Below are positions 42,346 through 54,400 of a DNA stretch of 64,000 bases, one piece after another. Position numbers and translations under genes: made by a program. Numbering within the stretch: the first letter of the stretch is position 1; every line of letters starts with the position of its first letter. The notes beneath the pieces were generated by a model. The model worked only from the letters and a program-made list of their open reading frames with translations. It searched no databases and had not been told where the DNA came from. The stretch is from Trachythela sp. YZ-2020 (lineage: Eukaryota; Cnidaria; Anthozoa; Malacalcyonacea; Clavulariidae), in assembly GCA_016169945.1 (NCBI GenBank), contig JADLSH010000369.1, forward strand, positions 6,342,001-6,406,000, read 5' to 3'.

Positions 42346-44460
42346 AGATAGTATTACAGAATCCTAGTTTTTTCGCTTTTTTGCCTTTTAAACATTTCTG
42401 GCCGTGCCAGTTTTACTATCACAAAGAGTAGTATGGCTTTATAACGCCGTGAAACTGGATTTACAAGTTCGAAGGAGTGAACAGCCACATATTCAAAATC
42501 CACTCAAAATATAGAATTACTGCTACTGGACGAAGGCACTCAAGGAATTTGATGAAATGAACCAGCTCAGTTGCAGTATGAACAAAAGCGTGAATGTGGT
42601 AAGTTTTTAAAACAGGAATTAGGAACAGTGCTACACTGGTTCAATATTCACGTACGGAAATAAACACATATTAAGTTAATAACCTAACAAAATTTCCAAT
42701 ATTATTTAACAATCAAATATACTTGAATACTTGATATATAGTAATTGTAACTAATATAGTAATTGTAACTAATATAGTTAGTAGTAATTATATGATTGGT
42801 GGTCAAAGAAAGAGAAGTTTTTCTTCAAGTGTTGTGTGGCTTCTTCATTTCTTGTCCTGGGACTCTGGGAGTGCAATTTTGTTAACATTTCCATTTGATG
42901 AAGTTGTGGATATAATTGTCTTTTTTTATTTTATTTTATTCAACTTCACCTCAATGGCAGGGAGTCCACAACAGCGTCAGCCAATTACTGTGGCCCCATT
43001 GTTAGTTCCTAAGGGTTAGTATTAGAGGGAGGAAACCGGAGTACCTGGGGAAAACCCTCGAAGCACAGGAGAGAATCTCAACTTACATGAGTTATTTGAG
43101 CACACTGCCGATCTCATGCGAGTACCAACAGTGATCTCGACCTGTTGTGAAACAGGCTCAACTCAGTGGTAAGAGGCAGCGCGCTAACCGCTTCCGCCAC
43201 CCGTGCTACCCTAATTAAACTGTTGTGGCATGCATATGATTGTCTGTTTAGTTCCAACCATAACCATGATTAAGTTATGACAGGAACTGCAAAAGATACA
43301 TGCTTGGAAACGTTTTGTACAGAATTATAGGGTGTCTGACCATAGTCCAACTCAAGCATGCTATGTTTCAGGGCCTGTTTATATGATCCCGGCTAGGCGG
43401 GACGGGACAGTTGCCAAGATCCCGCTTGCAATATAAAAACTCTACTTAGTGTTTATATGATCCTGCTTCCATCCCGCCTAGCTGGGATGCTGGCAATCTG
43501 TTCTAGGCGAGATGAACAATCTAGCTGGGATCCCATATAAGGCTAGGCGGGATGACCTTTCATTGACCTTGCCTTCTGAGCATGCATAGTATGACGTATA
43601 ACTACTTAACTGGCTTCATCCCAGCAATGTCTTTGTCCATACAAACACGCCATCCCATCTAGGCAAGTTTCCCGGCTAACGTCCTGTCCCGCCTAGCTGG
43701 GATCATATAAACAGACCCTGAGACATAGCATGCTTGAGTTGGACTGTCAGACACCCTATAATTCTGTACAAAACGTTTCCAAGCATGTATCTTTTGCAGT
43801 TCCTGTCATAACTTAATCATGGTTATGGTTGGAACTAAACGGACAATCATATGATATGCAAGACAATTATATCCACAACTTCATCAAATGCACTGTTTAT
43901 AACAAAATTGCACTCCCAGGACAAGAAATGAAGAAGCCACACAACACTTGAAGAAAAACTTCTCTTTCTTTGACCACCAATCATATAATGACTACTATAT
44001 TAGTTACAATTACTATATATCAAGTATTCAAGTATATTTGATTGTTGAATAATATTGGAAACTTAATATGTGTTCATTTCAGTACGTGAATATTGAACAA
44101 GTGTAGCACTGTTCCTAATTCCTGTTTTAAAAACTTACCGCATTCTCGCTTTTGTTCATACTGCAGCTGAGCTGGTTCATTTCATCAAATTCCTTGAGTG
44201 CCTTCGTCCAGTAGCAGTAATTCTATATTTTGAGTGGATTTTGAATTGAAATATCGTAAACAAAACATCGCTAACATGTGGCTGTTCACTCCTTCGAACT
44301 TGTAAATCCAGTTTCACGGCGTTATAAAGCCATAATACTCCAAATTTTTTGCTCAAAATTCTTCTCGTGTGCTTTTATCTTTGTGATAGTAAAACTGGCC
44401 CGGCCAGAAACGTTTAAAAAGCAAAAAAAGCGAAAAAACTAGGATTCTGTAATACTATCT
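42346..44460. mobile_element. 2.1-kb palindrome inserted in the left arm of the composite element
   Basis: The ends are AGATAGTATTACAGAATCCT and AGGATTCTGTAATACTATCT, perfect inverts. The arms mirror each other around a GC-rich centre (43371-43719) whose own ends carry TGTTTATATGATCCC and its mirror. The left arm is longer because it contains a SINE (42918-43226). No gene recognised. Confidence 0.75.
42918..43226 (-). repeat. SINE inserted in one palindrome arm
   Basis: On the minus strand it runs from a tRNA-like head (GGTAGCACGGGTGGCGGAAG) through a body with CCCCAGGTACTCCGGTTTCC to a tail of AATAAAATAAAA. The opposite arm (near 43866-43872) lacks it and continues straight through GATATAATTGTCTT, so the insertion is defined by an empty site in the same palindrome. 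Confidence 0.8.
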
Positions 44461-45126
44461 GAGTTTGACTAATAGTCGAGGGTCGAGGGTCGAGGGTAAT
44501 AGGTCGAGGGCGAGGGTATAATAGGTCGAGGGCGAGGGTATAATAGGTCGAGGGCGAGGGTATAATGTCGAGGGTCGAAAAATGCATGTCGAGGGTCGAA
44601 AATAGAAAAATATGGCGAGAGAAGTTCAAGAAATTGAAGAAATCTCTATATCTTTTTTATGAAAGAGGGGGCAAAATTTTTATATCTTTCTAGATCTTTA
44701 AGAAAGAGAGGGCAAATTTTAGATACTTTTCTTTAGTACATATACGTATAACAATACTGATGCGATAATTTCGCGCAGTTTCAATTTGGACACTGGACAT
44801 GGACAATGCGAAATAAATATTATACATGCATGTCCTATAGAAAAATTCTAATTAGATTCCTAACTATCAATATTTTGTGTCACCGTGGCAAACATTCACA
44901 CAAGGATTATCTTTCGCGCATGTTACGGCAGTAAACGTTTTTCGCACGGTCTGCGTGAATTCTCACGTTTTAAATACAAGTAACTATATTTTAGCTAATT
45001 TATCTATCTGCATTCTATAGAGGGCTGCGTAATATAAACCCAGTTCAAACCTTTATCCAGACATTTTGCCGACAACTATGTGTGATATCAATACAATAAA
45101 ATCGAAGCAAAATGATATACCCGTAA

Positions 45127-45349
45127 AGGCACAGACACACCGGACGCGATTCGGCAACGCGACGCGATTTTTCAGTTTTTAAAAGTAAATAAAACCGTCT
45201 ATGGAAGGAAATTTTAAAAGATATGCAGGCCAAATAACTCAAACTGTTATAGCGCTTCTGAATATTTGAAAAACATAAAACAGGATCAAAGTTATATGTC
45301 AGTCAAAATCGCGCCGCGTTGCCGAATCGCGTTCGGTGTGTCTGGGCCT
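45127..45349. mobile_element. 223-bp Harbinger-type MITE with TAA TSD and empty site
   Basis: The ends are AGGCACAGACACACCGGACG and CGTTCGGTGTGTCTGGGCCT. TAA is present on both sides (45124-45126 and 45350-45352). The opposite arm at about 46440-46470 has the same flanks joined with a single TTA/TAA, the uninserted state. Confidence 0.9.
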
Positions 45350-46101
45350 TAACACTGAAGTGTCGCGTCCGCGCCCGTTGAGTATATGTGCTACGCAAGT
45401 GAAGTCTGAACAAAAGGAAATATTAATGTTCTATATGTTCTAAACCATACCCTGCATACCAAATTTTGATCGCTGCATGCATCAGCGGAAGTCGCTACTT
45501 TGTCATTGACATGGCATTAATGCATTATGAAACAAAACATACTCCGAACAGAAGCGTCATGTGCTCGCAAGATTTGAGTTAACAACGAGAAACACGATAA
45601 ACGGTAATATCTATTAAGTATTCAAATTTTGAAATTATTGATAGTTCAAATCTATAAGATGCTTTTAATCTCATTAATTAATCCTTAGTCTTCGGCTAGC
45701 ACTGGGAACAGATTATGACACTCACGTTATCATCCTAATGACAGATGTGACGTTGTTAGGCTAAATGCATGCGCGTCAACCTATTCCACAATTATAGAAA
45801 CTCGCATACTTTGAGACTATCGGATCTGTGAAGCCAAGTTGAAGCGAAAAAAATACAATGAAAAATAGGCCCTTGGCATTGTAAATAGGTAGTTTTCATT
45901 CTCAGCCAGAAAATTCGAGAAGTTCCTCATTAATCATTGAGATACAATATCTTGACAGAATGAACCAAAAAATTGTACAATATAAGTATATATTTAATAT
46001 TTATAATTATACCTAAAATAAGAGGGTTTAACTAATGAATTATTTACATAATACTGGTACCGATCGCTAACAACGTATAAACAAAATACACTTACACTTA
46101 C

Positions 46102-46266
46102 ATCATAACGATTACTTTCCAAGTACTCGAACACCATATTCTGCACGGTCATAGGCGACAACCCCAACTGAAAACAAGCAGCCGAATAAAAACATAGCCC
46201 ATCGCCGGGAGGATCATACGAAATTCTAAGACCAGCCTCTTCTATTCTGCTTTGAAGTACTTCCAT
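46102..46266 (-). CDS. OTU-like cysteine protease exon (partial)
   Basis: The exon starts at ATG 46266 and reads about 55 codons to a GTAAGTG donor at 46101. It contains YDPPGDGLCFYSAACFQLGL. The D-G-x-C-F/L-Y/F signature is the catalytic Asp/Cys region of OTU-type ubiquitin-specific cysteine proteases. The open frame continues to 45994 but loses similarity after the donor. Later exons, with the catalytic His, were not found. It lies in the unique centre of the composite transposon, so it is an element gene or a captured fragment. Confidence 0.6.
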
Positions 46267-47178
46267 TGTTGCTAGTTTTAATAACTACAAGGATGCGGCA
46301 ACTGAATATATTTAAAGAAACTTTGTGCGTACTCACTGTATACTGCGTCAGCCAGAACTCGATCGCAAGTAAGGGGCTCGAATTAAAATTTTTCGCAAGT
46401 TTTAATCCAGGACTAAATATGCAAATCCCGACATCCGGCGCGACACTTCAGTGTTACGGGTATATCATTTTGCTGCGATTTTGTGGTATTGATTATCACA
46501 CATATTTGTCGGCAAAATGTCTGGATAAAGGTTTGAACTGGGTTTATATTACTCAGCCCTCTATAGAATGCAGATAGATAAATTAGCTAAAATATAGTTA
46601 CTTGTATTTAAAACGTCGCGCAGTATTAGAATTCACGCAGACCGTGCGAAAAACGTTTACTGCCGTAACATGCGCGAAAGATAATCCGTGTGTGAATGTT
46701 TGCCACGGTGACACAAAATATTGATAGTTAGGAATCTAATTAGAATTTATTCTATAGGACATGCATGTATAATATTTATTTCGCATTGTCCATGTCCGGT
46801 GTCCAAATTGAAACTGCGCGAAAATCTCGCATTAGTATTGTTATACGTATACGTACTAAAGAAAGATATAGAAATTTTGCCCCCTCTTTCATAAAAAAGA
46901 TAGAGAGATTTCTTCAATTTCTTGAACTTCTCTCGCCATATTTTTCTATTTTCGACCCTCGGCATGCATTTTTCGACCCTCGACATTCTACCCTCACCCT
47001 CGACCTATTATACCCTCGCCCTCGACCTATTATACCCTCGCCCTCGACCTATTACCCTCGCCCTCGACCTATTACCCTCGACCCTCGACCCTCGACTATT
47101 AGTCAAACTCATACTATCTATAATAAAGTAGGGCCTCAGAATCGGGTGGCGGCACTGATCGGCCGCTTGACTTCCGGC

Positions 47179-47993
47179 ATAGAATAGGAAATGACTAGAA
47201 GGGCCACTTGAGGCCGAACCTTTGAAGTTTTTGACGCTGCGCATGTCGCATTACGCATGTTCATTACCATTATTCTAGCCAGTCAATTGCATTTTCTGAC
47301 CAATAAATACGCTGAACTAGGCCCTTCCCGATTGTGCTAGTAAAACTGGCACATTATGCACATAGCAATGCTTGTTTTTTCCCAAAATTATGCTCAAATT
47401 TATGCTCATTTTTCAAAATTATGCTCATTTGGTTGAAAAAAATGCTTTATTTAGAAGAAACACATCAACATATGGCACAGCATGTGCTTTTCGTTAACTA
47501 AAGATTCATGCAAATATAACGTTAACTTTAAAATGTTAAATGTAAGTTATTTTGTGACGCCATCTTGTTTTTTCAATTAGCCAGTGCTTCCACTTTCAGA
47601 TTTGTATTTCGTATGACCGTATCGGATTATCAGATAATAAAATTAGTAAAACGTACTTTATTTTTACTTTATGGGGAAATAAAACATGAAATATAGTTTT
47701 CCTAAACTCACTAAAACTGCATGAACACCAAAAATATGAAAAGTTTTGCTTTTTAACACCCAAAATTCAGATGAATTAGCGAAAAAGTACTAAATTATGC
47801 TAGCAATTCTTTTCTTGAAAAAATGCAAAAAATATGCTCGCTAAGCCAAATTATGCTGAAAATTATGCTAGCACAATCGGGAAGGGCCTACGCTGAACTG
47901 GCTGGTCCGCCATTATTCTGGCCAGATAACTGCATAAAAATAGGGTCTCACGTTGCACTGCTGAGTGGCCTTTCTGGTCATTTCCTATTCTGT
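47179..47993. mobile_element. M2 MITE (9-bp TSD) in the right arm of the composite element
   Basis: It starts ATAGAATAGGAAATGACTAG and ends GTCATTTCCTATTCTGT. Flanks ACTTCCGGC and GCTTCCGGC match at 8 of 9. It is the inverted relative of 39451-39685. Its extra length is the nested element at 47319-47889. Confidence 0.85.
47319..47889. mobile_element. 571-bp element with 10-bp TSD nested in the M2 MITE
   Basis: The ends are AGGCCCTTCCCGATTGTGCT and AGCACAATCGGGAAGGGCCT. ACGCTGAACT is duplicated at 47309-47318 and 47890-47899. The M2 copy at 39451-39685 has the same target once, so the empty site is in the window. The AT-rich interior repeats AATTATGCTCA words and lacks a gene. Confidence 0.9.
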
Positions 47994-48408
47994 GCTTCCG
48001 GCTTCACTTTTTCCCATCAAATTATTAAGAGATGCGTTAATGCGTTATCCAGCCTATATATATTCAGATCAGTGCATTCGACCCCTCCACCATTATCAAG
48101 CACCTACGCCCCTGGATGAAAATAAATTTCACGTTCTTATTACAAACCAAACACTTCTAAGTTGGAAATGCCTAGAATTGTGAGCGTACAATATTTTGTG
48201 ATACATTTGCCTCAAATTTGCCTGAATTTTCTTGATTTTTTCTACCGTTTGGGTGGCAGGGAAATTTTGTGGGAAAAAAGGAATTTTGGAGATTGTGAAA
48301 GGAATTTTGAACCGGCTGTTGTGGAAGCATTGGATTGGAAAGAACTCCAACAAGAAACAAGATGGAAAATGTGATAGTGGAAAATTAGAACATTTTCATA
48401 CTACTTAA

Positions 48409-51400
48409 ATGGCTACAGTTGATTCTACATCATCTAGTGTAGTTGATCCTTCGCTAAACAATGACGAGATTCCTGCAAACGCACCACAACCCACGATTCA
48501 AACAACACCTCGTCCTGGTGAAGCAGCCATAAAACAACAGTAAGATCTTAAATTTAGATGTAGTCAAATGTTGAGAAGTAAGATGAAATATTTGAAGCAA
48601 TTATACAACCTGCTTACGTAGTTACGTTATATATATGTATTGCATGTCTCAGGAAGTGTGACACTTTGAGGGTGGAGGTGGGCACTTGTGTGTGTGTGTG
48701 TGTGGGTGGGGGGGGGGGGGAAGCTAGTGGAGGGAGCTACCTTTTTCCTTCTTCACCAGTTTAATAGGCCAATTGTTAATTTATATTCACTATTTTCTTC
48801 AACAAAATTTTATTATCAAGCGATCTTGATTTATACCACCGGAAGTTGTATTTTTTGAATGAGTTTGGTGAATTGGTGTGTTGATATCTCTGAGGGTCTG
48901 AATTGCAGTTGGCATTCAAATTTCCATGTATTTTGTCAATGAAACAGAAGAATGAATCATCTTTAATGAGAAAACCTTGCAGACAAAGTGAAAAAGTGAA
49001 ATAATGAAAATAAATGAAAATAATGAAAAATTTCATGCAGTGCAAAAAATACATGTGGGTAGGTTACGGTCAGGGGCGCACATTCAAGAAAAAGATGGGG
49101 GGGTGTCCACTGTTCTGGGACCGACTTTTCTAATTTTTGTGTTTGATAAGTCGGCTATTTCGACACGTGACGCATGAAATAAAGAAAAGCTATAACTGTA
49201 CGAATCCCCCGGTAAAGAAGTGGAAAGGATATATTTGTTTACAGTTTCAAAATGGTCGTTGTTCCAAATCATGTTTTTTCCACCTAACTATTTTCTAAAT
49301 TTAGCAGTCAATTTTACAGTTTCGAAACATAGTGTTATACCCGAGTAAATATATACATAATATCATAAAATTATTATAATGCTGGCTAAGTGTAGGCTAG
49401 TAGCAAAGATTTTCAACGTAACTAAGTCTAAAAGCGTCCAGGCAGTTCAATAAGTGTATTTGATGCGTAACACAGTTCAAATTATCGATTGGTTTGAATG
49501 TTTGATGACCATCAAAACAGCGCACATCACTACCGTAGATAACAACTGATCGAGGAAGAATATTAATTTAATCAGTTTTTTCGAATTTATACTTCACGTG
49601 AATGAGTCGTTTCGTTTTCGGCAGCTCTGCCAACGATCAACAACAGTGTCTATGTCAATCGTATGCGTCAAATCCTTTTCGCATCCAAGTAAAATAAGAT
49701 CCTTTAGCCTTCTTTCTTTCATTACTGAACAAATGGCTGTCTTGATCAACTTAAGTTTGGAAAAGCTGCGTTCACTTGATGCTGATGTAATCGGCACGGT
49801 CAATATAAGCTGAAAGCATCTACTTGTTAAAGGAAAAATCGCTTGCCACTCTTTAGCACAACGCGAAGCGTCCTCGATGGTTTTGATATCTGGCTTGTTA
49901 TCTTCACAATGATGTCTAAACATTGTAATTATAAGTTCAACATTTACGACATCCTCGTCAGGCTGTAATGGGACAGGAAGCATCTTTAGTTTCTTTACTA
50001 AGCCTTCGATATCTTCCGGTTTAGGATCTTCCTCGTACGGTGAGAGAAGTAAAGCAATAGACGGGGCAAGAATGTCGAAGGCAACTTTGACATTATCCGA
50101 TAAAGCATTGACTTGAACATCAAGAATTTGAATACATTCCTTGCGATAATACTGGTTTAGATCCAAGCGTGCTTCTGTCTCAGGTCGCTCGTCAATTCGC
50201 CTTAGCGGGCCTTGGACGATGGTGTCGCTGGTATTCCTCAACAGCGTCAATTCCAAGACTTTCGGAGAATATAATCGACGCATCTATCTGTTTGTTCAAA
50301 TTATCTTCATCGTTGCGTAGGTGGCGCAATGTAGCAATGGCTATTTCGGCAGCCTCCAGGGTATCGACAACGTTAATGTCAACTGTCTGGAGTTGTTTGG
50401 TCAAGATCTTCGTTTTTACCATAACATTCCTCATGAACATTAGCATAACAAGGAATTCGAACGAACATACTCTTGCCAATAGATTCTTTGCCTTTGTTTT
50501 GGTATCTTCAGCATTTTCCAATTCTTTCAGCGCATTGATTATCTCTTCATAACTTGACCAAACAGCTCGAATGGAATCTGCACGGGCCACCCAACGTGTC
50601 GCAGAAAGATTTCTTAAATCTAATGCGTTTTCAACATCTCCTTCGTTAACTTTCTCACGAAACACGCTATATCGTTTCGGACTTGACGTAAAGAAGACAA
50701 ACAGCTCCTGTAGAATGTCAAACATGTGACATGCAGCGGTACTTGCCTCACAGCTATGCTCTACCGTCGTGTTGACTCGGTGTGCAAGACAAGGGAAATA
50801 AGGTATGTCTCTACCAAGGTGCTCTTTTAATTTTGCTTAACATCCCTTGAAAATGCCAGACATTGAAGACGTATAATCATAGAACTGAAAGACTACGTTG
50901 GCGGTATCAATACTGTTCTCGTCTAGAGAAGACATGCATGATTGCTTGAGGGTGGCCCTCTCCCGTCTTATCTTGAACCAACGCAAAATATTGTTTAAGC
51001 TAGTCAGCATTTGATGTAACGATATATTGATAATAAACACACAAATGATGAGAAATTGTATCAAATGTTCGCCATTATGCAAGTAATGCAACGCGTTTAT
51101 CGGTTTATGTTACTATAAATGTTTATAAAATAAGGGTTACGTGCCACATACCTGGTTTCCATGATTGTATTTCAACGTGGACTTATTTAAAAACGCGGAT
51201 ACTAGAGTTTTAAGGATTGAGCAGTTGGGCTTTCAGAATAGTTGCCTTTCAAATTTTCAGTGTCATACGACTGCATGACAAATATGACAATGTGCATCTT
51301 TGTTGCGCCGCGGGCTTGTTGTAATCTGATACCATAGTAAACAGTCTGTCATGTTAATGGGAGATGTTTGTTTCGAGTGTTTGAAGGCGCCAAGGCGGGT

Positions 51401-54400
51401 CAGCGGGTATCTGCGTCGCACGCTATTTCCAGTGTGGACCGGCTGGGAATATTCGCAGCCAGTATAACTTCGCAGTTTTTGTCATGAGTTTTTTGTTATT
51501 TTCATGGGTCAATTGTAAATTTACACCCATGCTTCAGATTTAAACCGGACCGACTTTTTTTGTCCCATAAACGTTTTGGGACCGACTTTTCATGCATATT
51601 TCACAAATTTGCCAGCAACCAACGTGACTTAAATTGCAGCCTAAATTACGCAACAAAGACTGCAGAGTAGAGCAAGTGCATACTCAAGATTTGCTTTTTG
51701 TCCAATGATGTTGCTGACTTTAATTATTATATTTATGCCCACGCAAAACAAAGCGAACATTTGACAAAGTTGAGACGGGATTACACACATTAATTTGTTT
51801 TGCACACCTGAGATATCATGGAATGCTGCCGTACGCTGCTGAGCTAAGCTCCTTCAATAGTATTATATTATTTACTGTTCATACCAGTAAATGTTATTCC
51901 AGAGACTCGAGATTTTACAACTTTCCAGAACATACGACCTCCGAAAGATTTGTTGACCCCCCCCCCCCCCCCCAAATGGCGGGATTACGGATATCAAAGA
52001 AGTGGTATACCGGATACGCTGGTATCATGTTGAATATGAAATCCTGAGCACGAGAATCGATATTTAAAGACCGGTTATTGTGGAACCTTCGAATACTTTC
52101 TTCAATGTGCTTTGTGTAACTAATCAGCACGAATTATTTCACCTGCTTTGACTGGTTACCTGCTAATCGTTTTTTACTTTCAAATACATTAGTGTGTTGC
52201 TTGCAGCCCATAGTTGTGCCATAGATGCAGAACACTCTTAATTCAAACTGAAATTTATTGCCATAACCTCTGTTTATAAATACAATATTCATACCACAAG
52301 GTGATAATATGAAGTTATCATAATGTATCTGGACTTATCAACCAGCTAATGTATATCCTCTATTACGGCTCCCCCTCCCAAGAAAGCCCTACCCCAACGC
52401 AATTTCAGGCACAGAATATAGTTTTACTTTGCCATTAATTTTCTTACTAAACATGCTCATAAATGATAATGATAATATCGGTGAAGTGAAACGCGGGCCA
52501 TGTTCACTGTTTTTCTGTGTGTAGCTACATTTCTACATGACATGGCTCTGTGCAGAAATTGCGTTGCCAGTTGCAGCAAGAATTGCCCCGTGTAACATGG
52601 CATTTATCACATTCAGATATCTTTTACCGTATGTACCATTCCAACATGAAAAGAAACCTGAAGAAACCAAGGCTTTGGAAACAATTGATGAACAGTCTGG
52701 CAATATTGATGGTCATAATGATGGCCCTCGTAGAAAGAAGCGGGAGCGAGGAATGAATAAAAACCGACCTAGAAATCCAAATCCAAGTGGAAAGGAGAAA
52801 ATTTGTCGAAAATTTCTTGAGCATGGCACATGTCAATTTGGTGACAATTGCAATTTTTCGCATGATATGCAAACAATTATAGACAATCGTTTGCCTGATC
52901 TTGGTGAGACATGCAGAAACTTCCAAGTTTTTGGAAAATGTCAATATGGTGTAGCATGTAGGTTTGGAAAAGAACATCTTACAGATGATTTCAAGAATAT
53001 TACCAAGGAGACATTCAGTGAATCATATCAAGTAAGGAATAGTTTAACGAAAGAGTTGCAAGTGGAACTACGGAAAAAAAGAATTCCATTTCCTAGATCT
53101 GGTGATTATGTAAGAAAAATGAAAGATCTTCAGTATCAGGGGAGATCACTGAAAGAAGTTGGAGAGTATAAAACATCAGGTGTCATGACTGATGAAGATA
53201 TCATTAAATCAAGACCTGAGGAAAGGAAAAAGGTAGTTACGCAAATGTTTTAAAATCAGGGGCAGATTAGCATTATATATATACGTGGAGTCTACAGCAT
53301 ATTTTTAGCGCGAGACCCCTTTATCCCTCCCGTAGCCTTTCTGAAGTCTTCCCCATGCTTTCCTAGACCCCTGCACAGGCCCTGCTCTTTCTTTTAGGCC
53401 TGCGCAGATTTCTAGGATCCGCTTTTCTTTTTTAACGGGCTCCTGCACTTTTTTTGGACGCGCCTGCTTTTGCACTTGTCTTTTAACCAGTTTTATTAAA
53501 AATGAATGAAGCCTGGGCAAATAAACAAGTGTAAAATTTAAAAACAATGGAAATTTCGGTTATTTCGATATAAACTACTCTCGCACAGTGATTATTCTAT
53601 TTTGTATTTTTTCCTGTATTAATTCAGATTGACTTCTCGGATAAACTCTACCTCGCGCCTCTGACAACGGTAGGGACTAATGTGTTTTTAAAGTAATACG
53701 AGCAACAAAATTGAGCAACAAAAACTGATTTCAATGCATGTTAGTTAGAAATGTTTATGAATGTTGTCTCATGTTTGGTTACTTATAAGTGTGAACATTT
53801 TTAATTAACATGCACTGAAATCAGTTTTTTACAAGTTGCAGCAATTTTGTTACTCGTATTACTCCACCTTAATATTTTCACTATGAAATTTCAAATGGCA
53901 CAAACTTCTTGCCGGGGCATGGAACTAACATTTAAAAGAGGTAAAGTACTCCAGTAGGAATATTATCTATTTATGAATAAAGAAAGTATCATGCTTTGAC
54001 AAAGCAGCTTTGTAAATGTATATATTAACTTTTTAACAACTTTAGGTTGGCAATTTGCCCTTCAGAAGATTGTGCAAGAGCAAGGGAGCTGACATCACTT
54101 GTGGTGAAATGGCGATGTGCACTAACTTACTTCAGGTATGGCAGTGTTCATGAATTTATGCTGAATGAAATGAATATGAAGAAATTTACTAGCTATAGAA
54201 AAGGGGGTCGCTACGAACCTTTTATAAACATGTTTTACCATTGGTTAATTATTATAATCATACGATACCCAACTAAACTGGAAACAATATTATAGAGAAC
54301 AGGTTACTTTTAAAATAATCTATGCAAGTATATATTCCACGAATAGAATCTGTTAAGATAAAACTACCAGTTTCACAGTATCATTCAGGGCAAATCGATT

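Larger units (their letters stand above)
42239..48073. mobile_element. 5.8-kb composite transposon with ~1-kb TIRs and 8-bp TSD, carrying an OTU-like exon
   Basis: The ends read inward as CACTGATCTGAATATA. CATTCGAC flanks both sides (42231-42238 and 48074-48081), a perfect 8-bp TSD. With later insertions removed, the left arm (42239-42345 plus 44461 to about 45375) mirrors the right arm (about 46425-47178 plus 47994-48073). Arms include clusters of GTCGAGGG repeats next to the GACTAATAGTCGAGGG junction. The unique centre, about 45376-46424, carries an OTU-like exon on the minus strand. Insertions: a 2.1-kb palindrome and a TAA-type MITE in the left arm, a M2 MITE in the right arm. No transposase seen; an 8-bp TSD allows hAT, P or Zisupton-like origin. 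Confidence 0.75.

Noticed and set aside
44414..47244. ORFs rich in Pro, Arg, Leu and Tyr around 44.4-44.6 kb and 46.8-47.2 kb
   Set aside because: They come from tandem GTCGAGGG/CCCTCGAC repeats in the transposon arms and mirror each other.
48162..48374. 70-aa ORF just upstream of DUS3L as its true first exon
   Set aside because: The ATG at 48409 is preceded directly by an in-frame TAA, and the exon from 48409 joins in phase to exon 2 with family-like text (AIKQQYLL); the upstream ORF shows no similarity.
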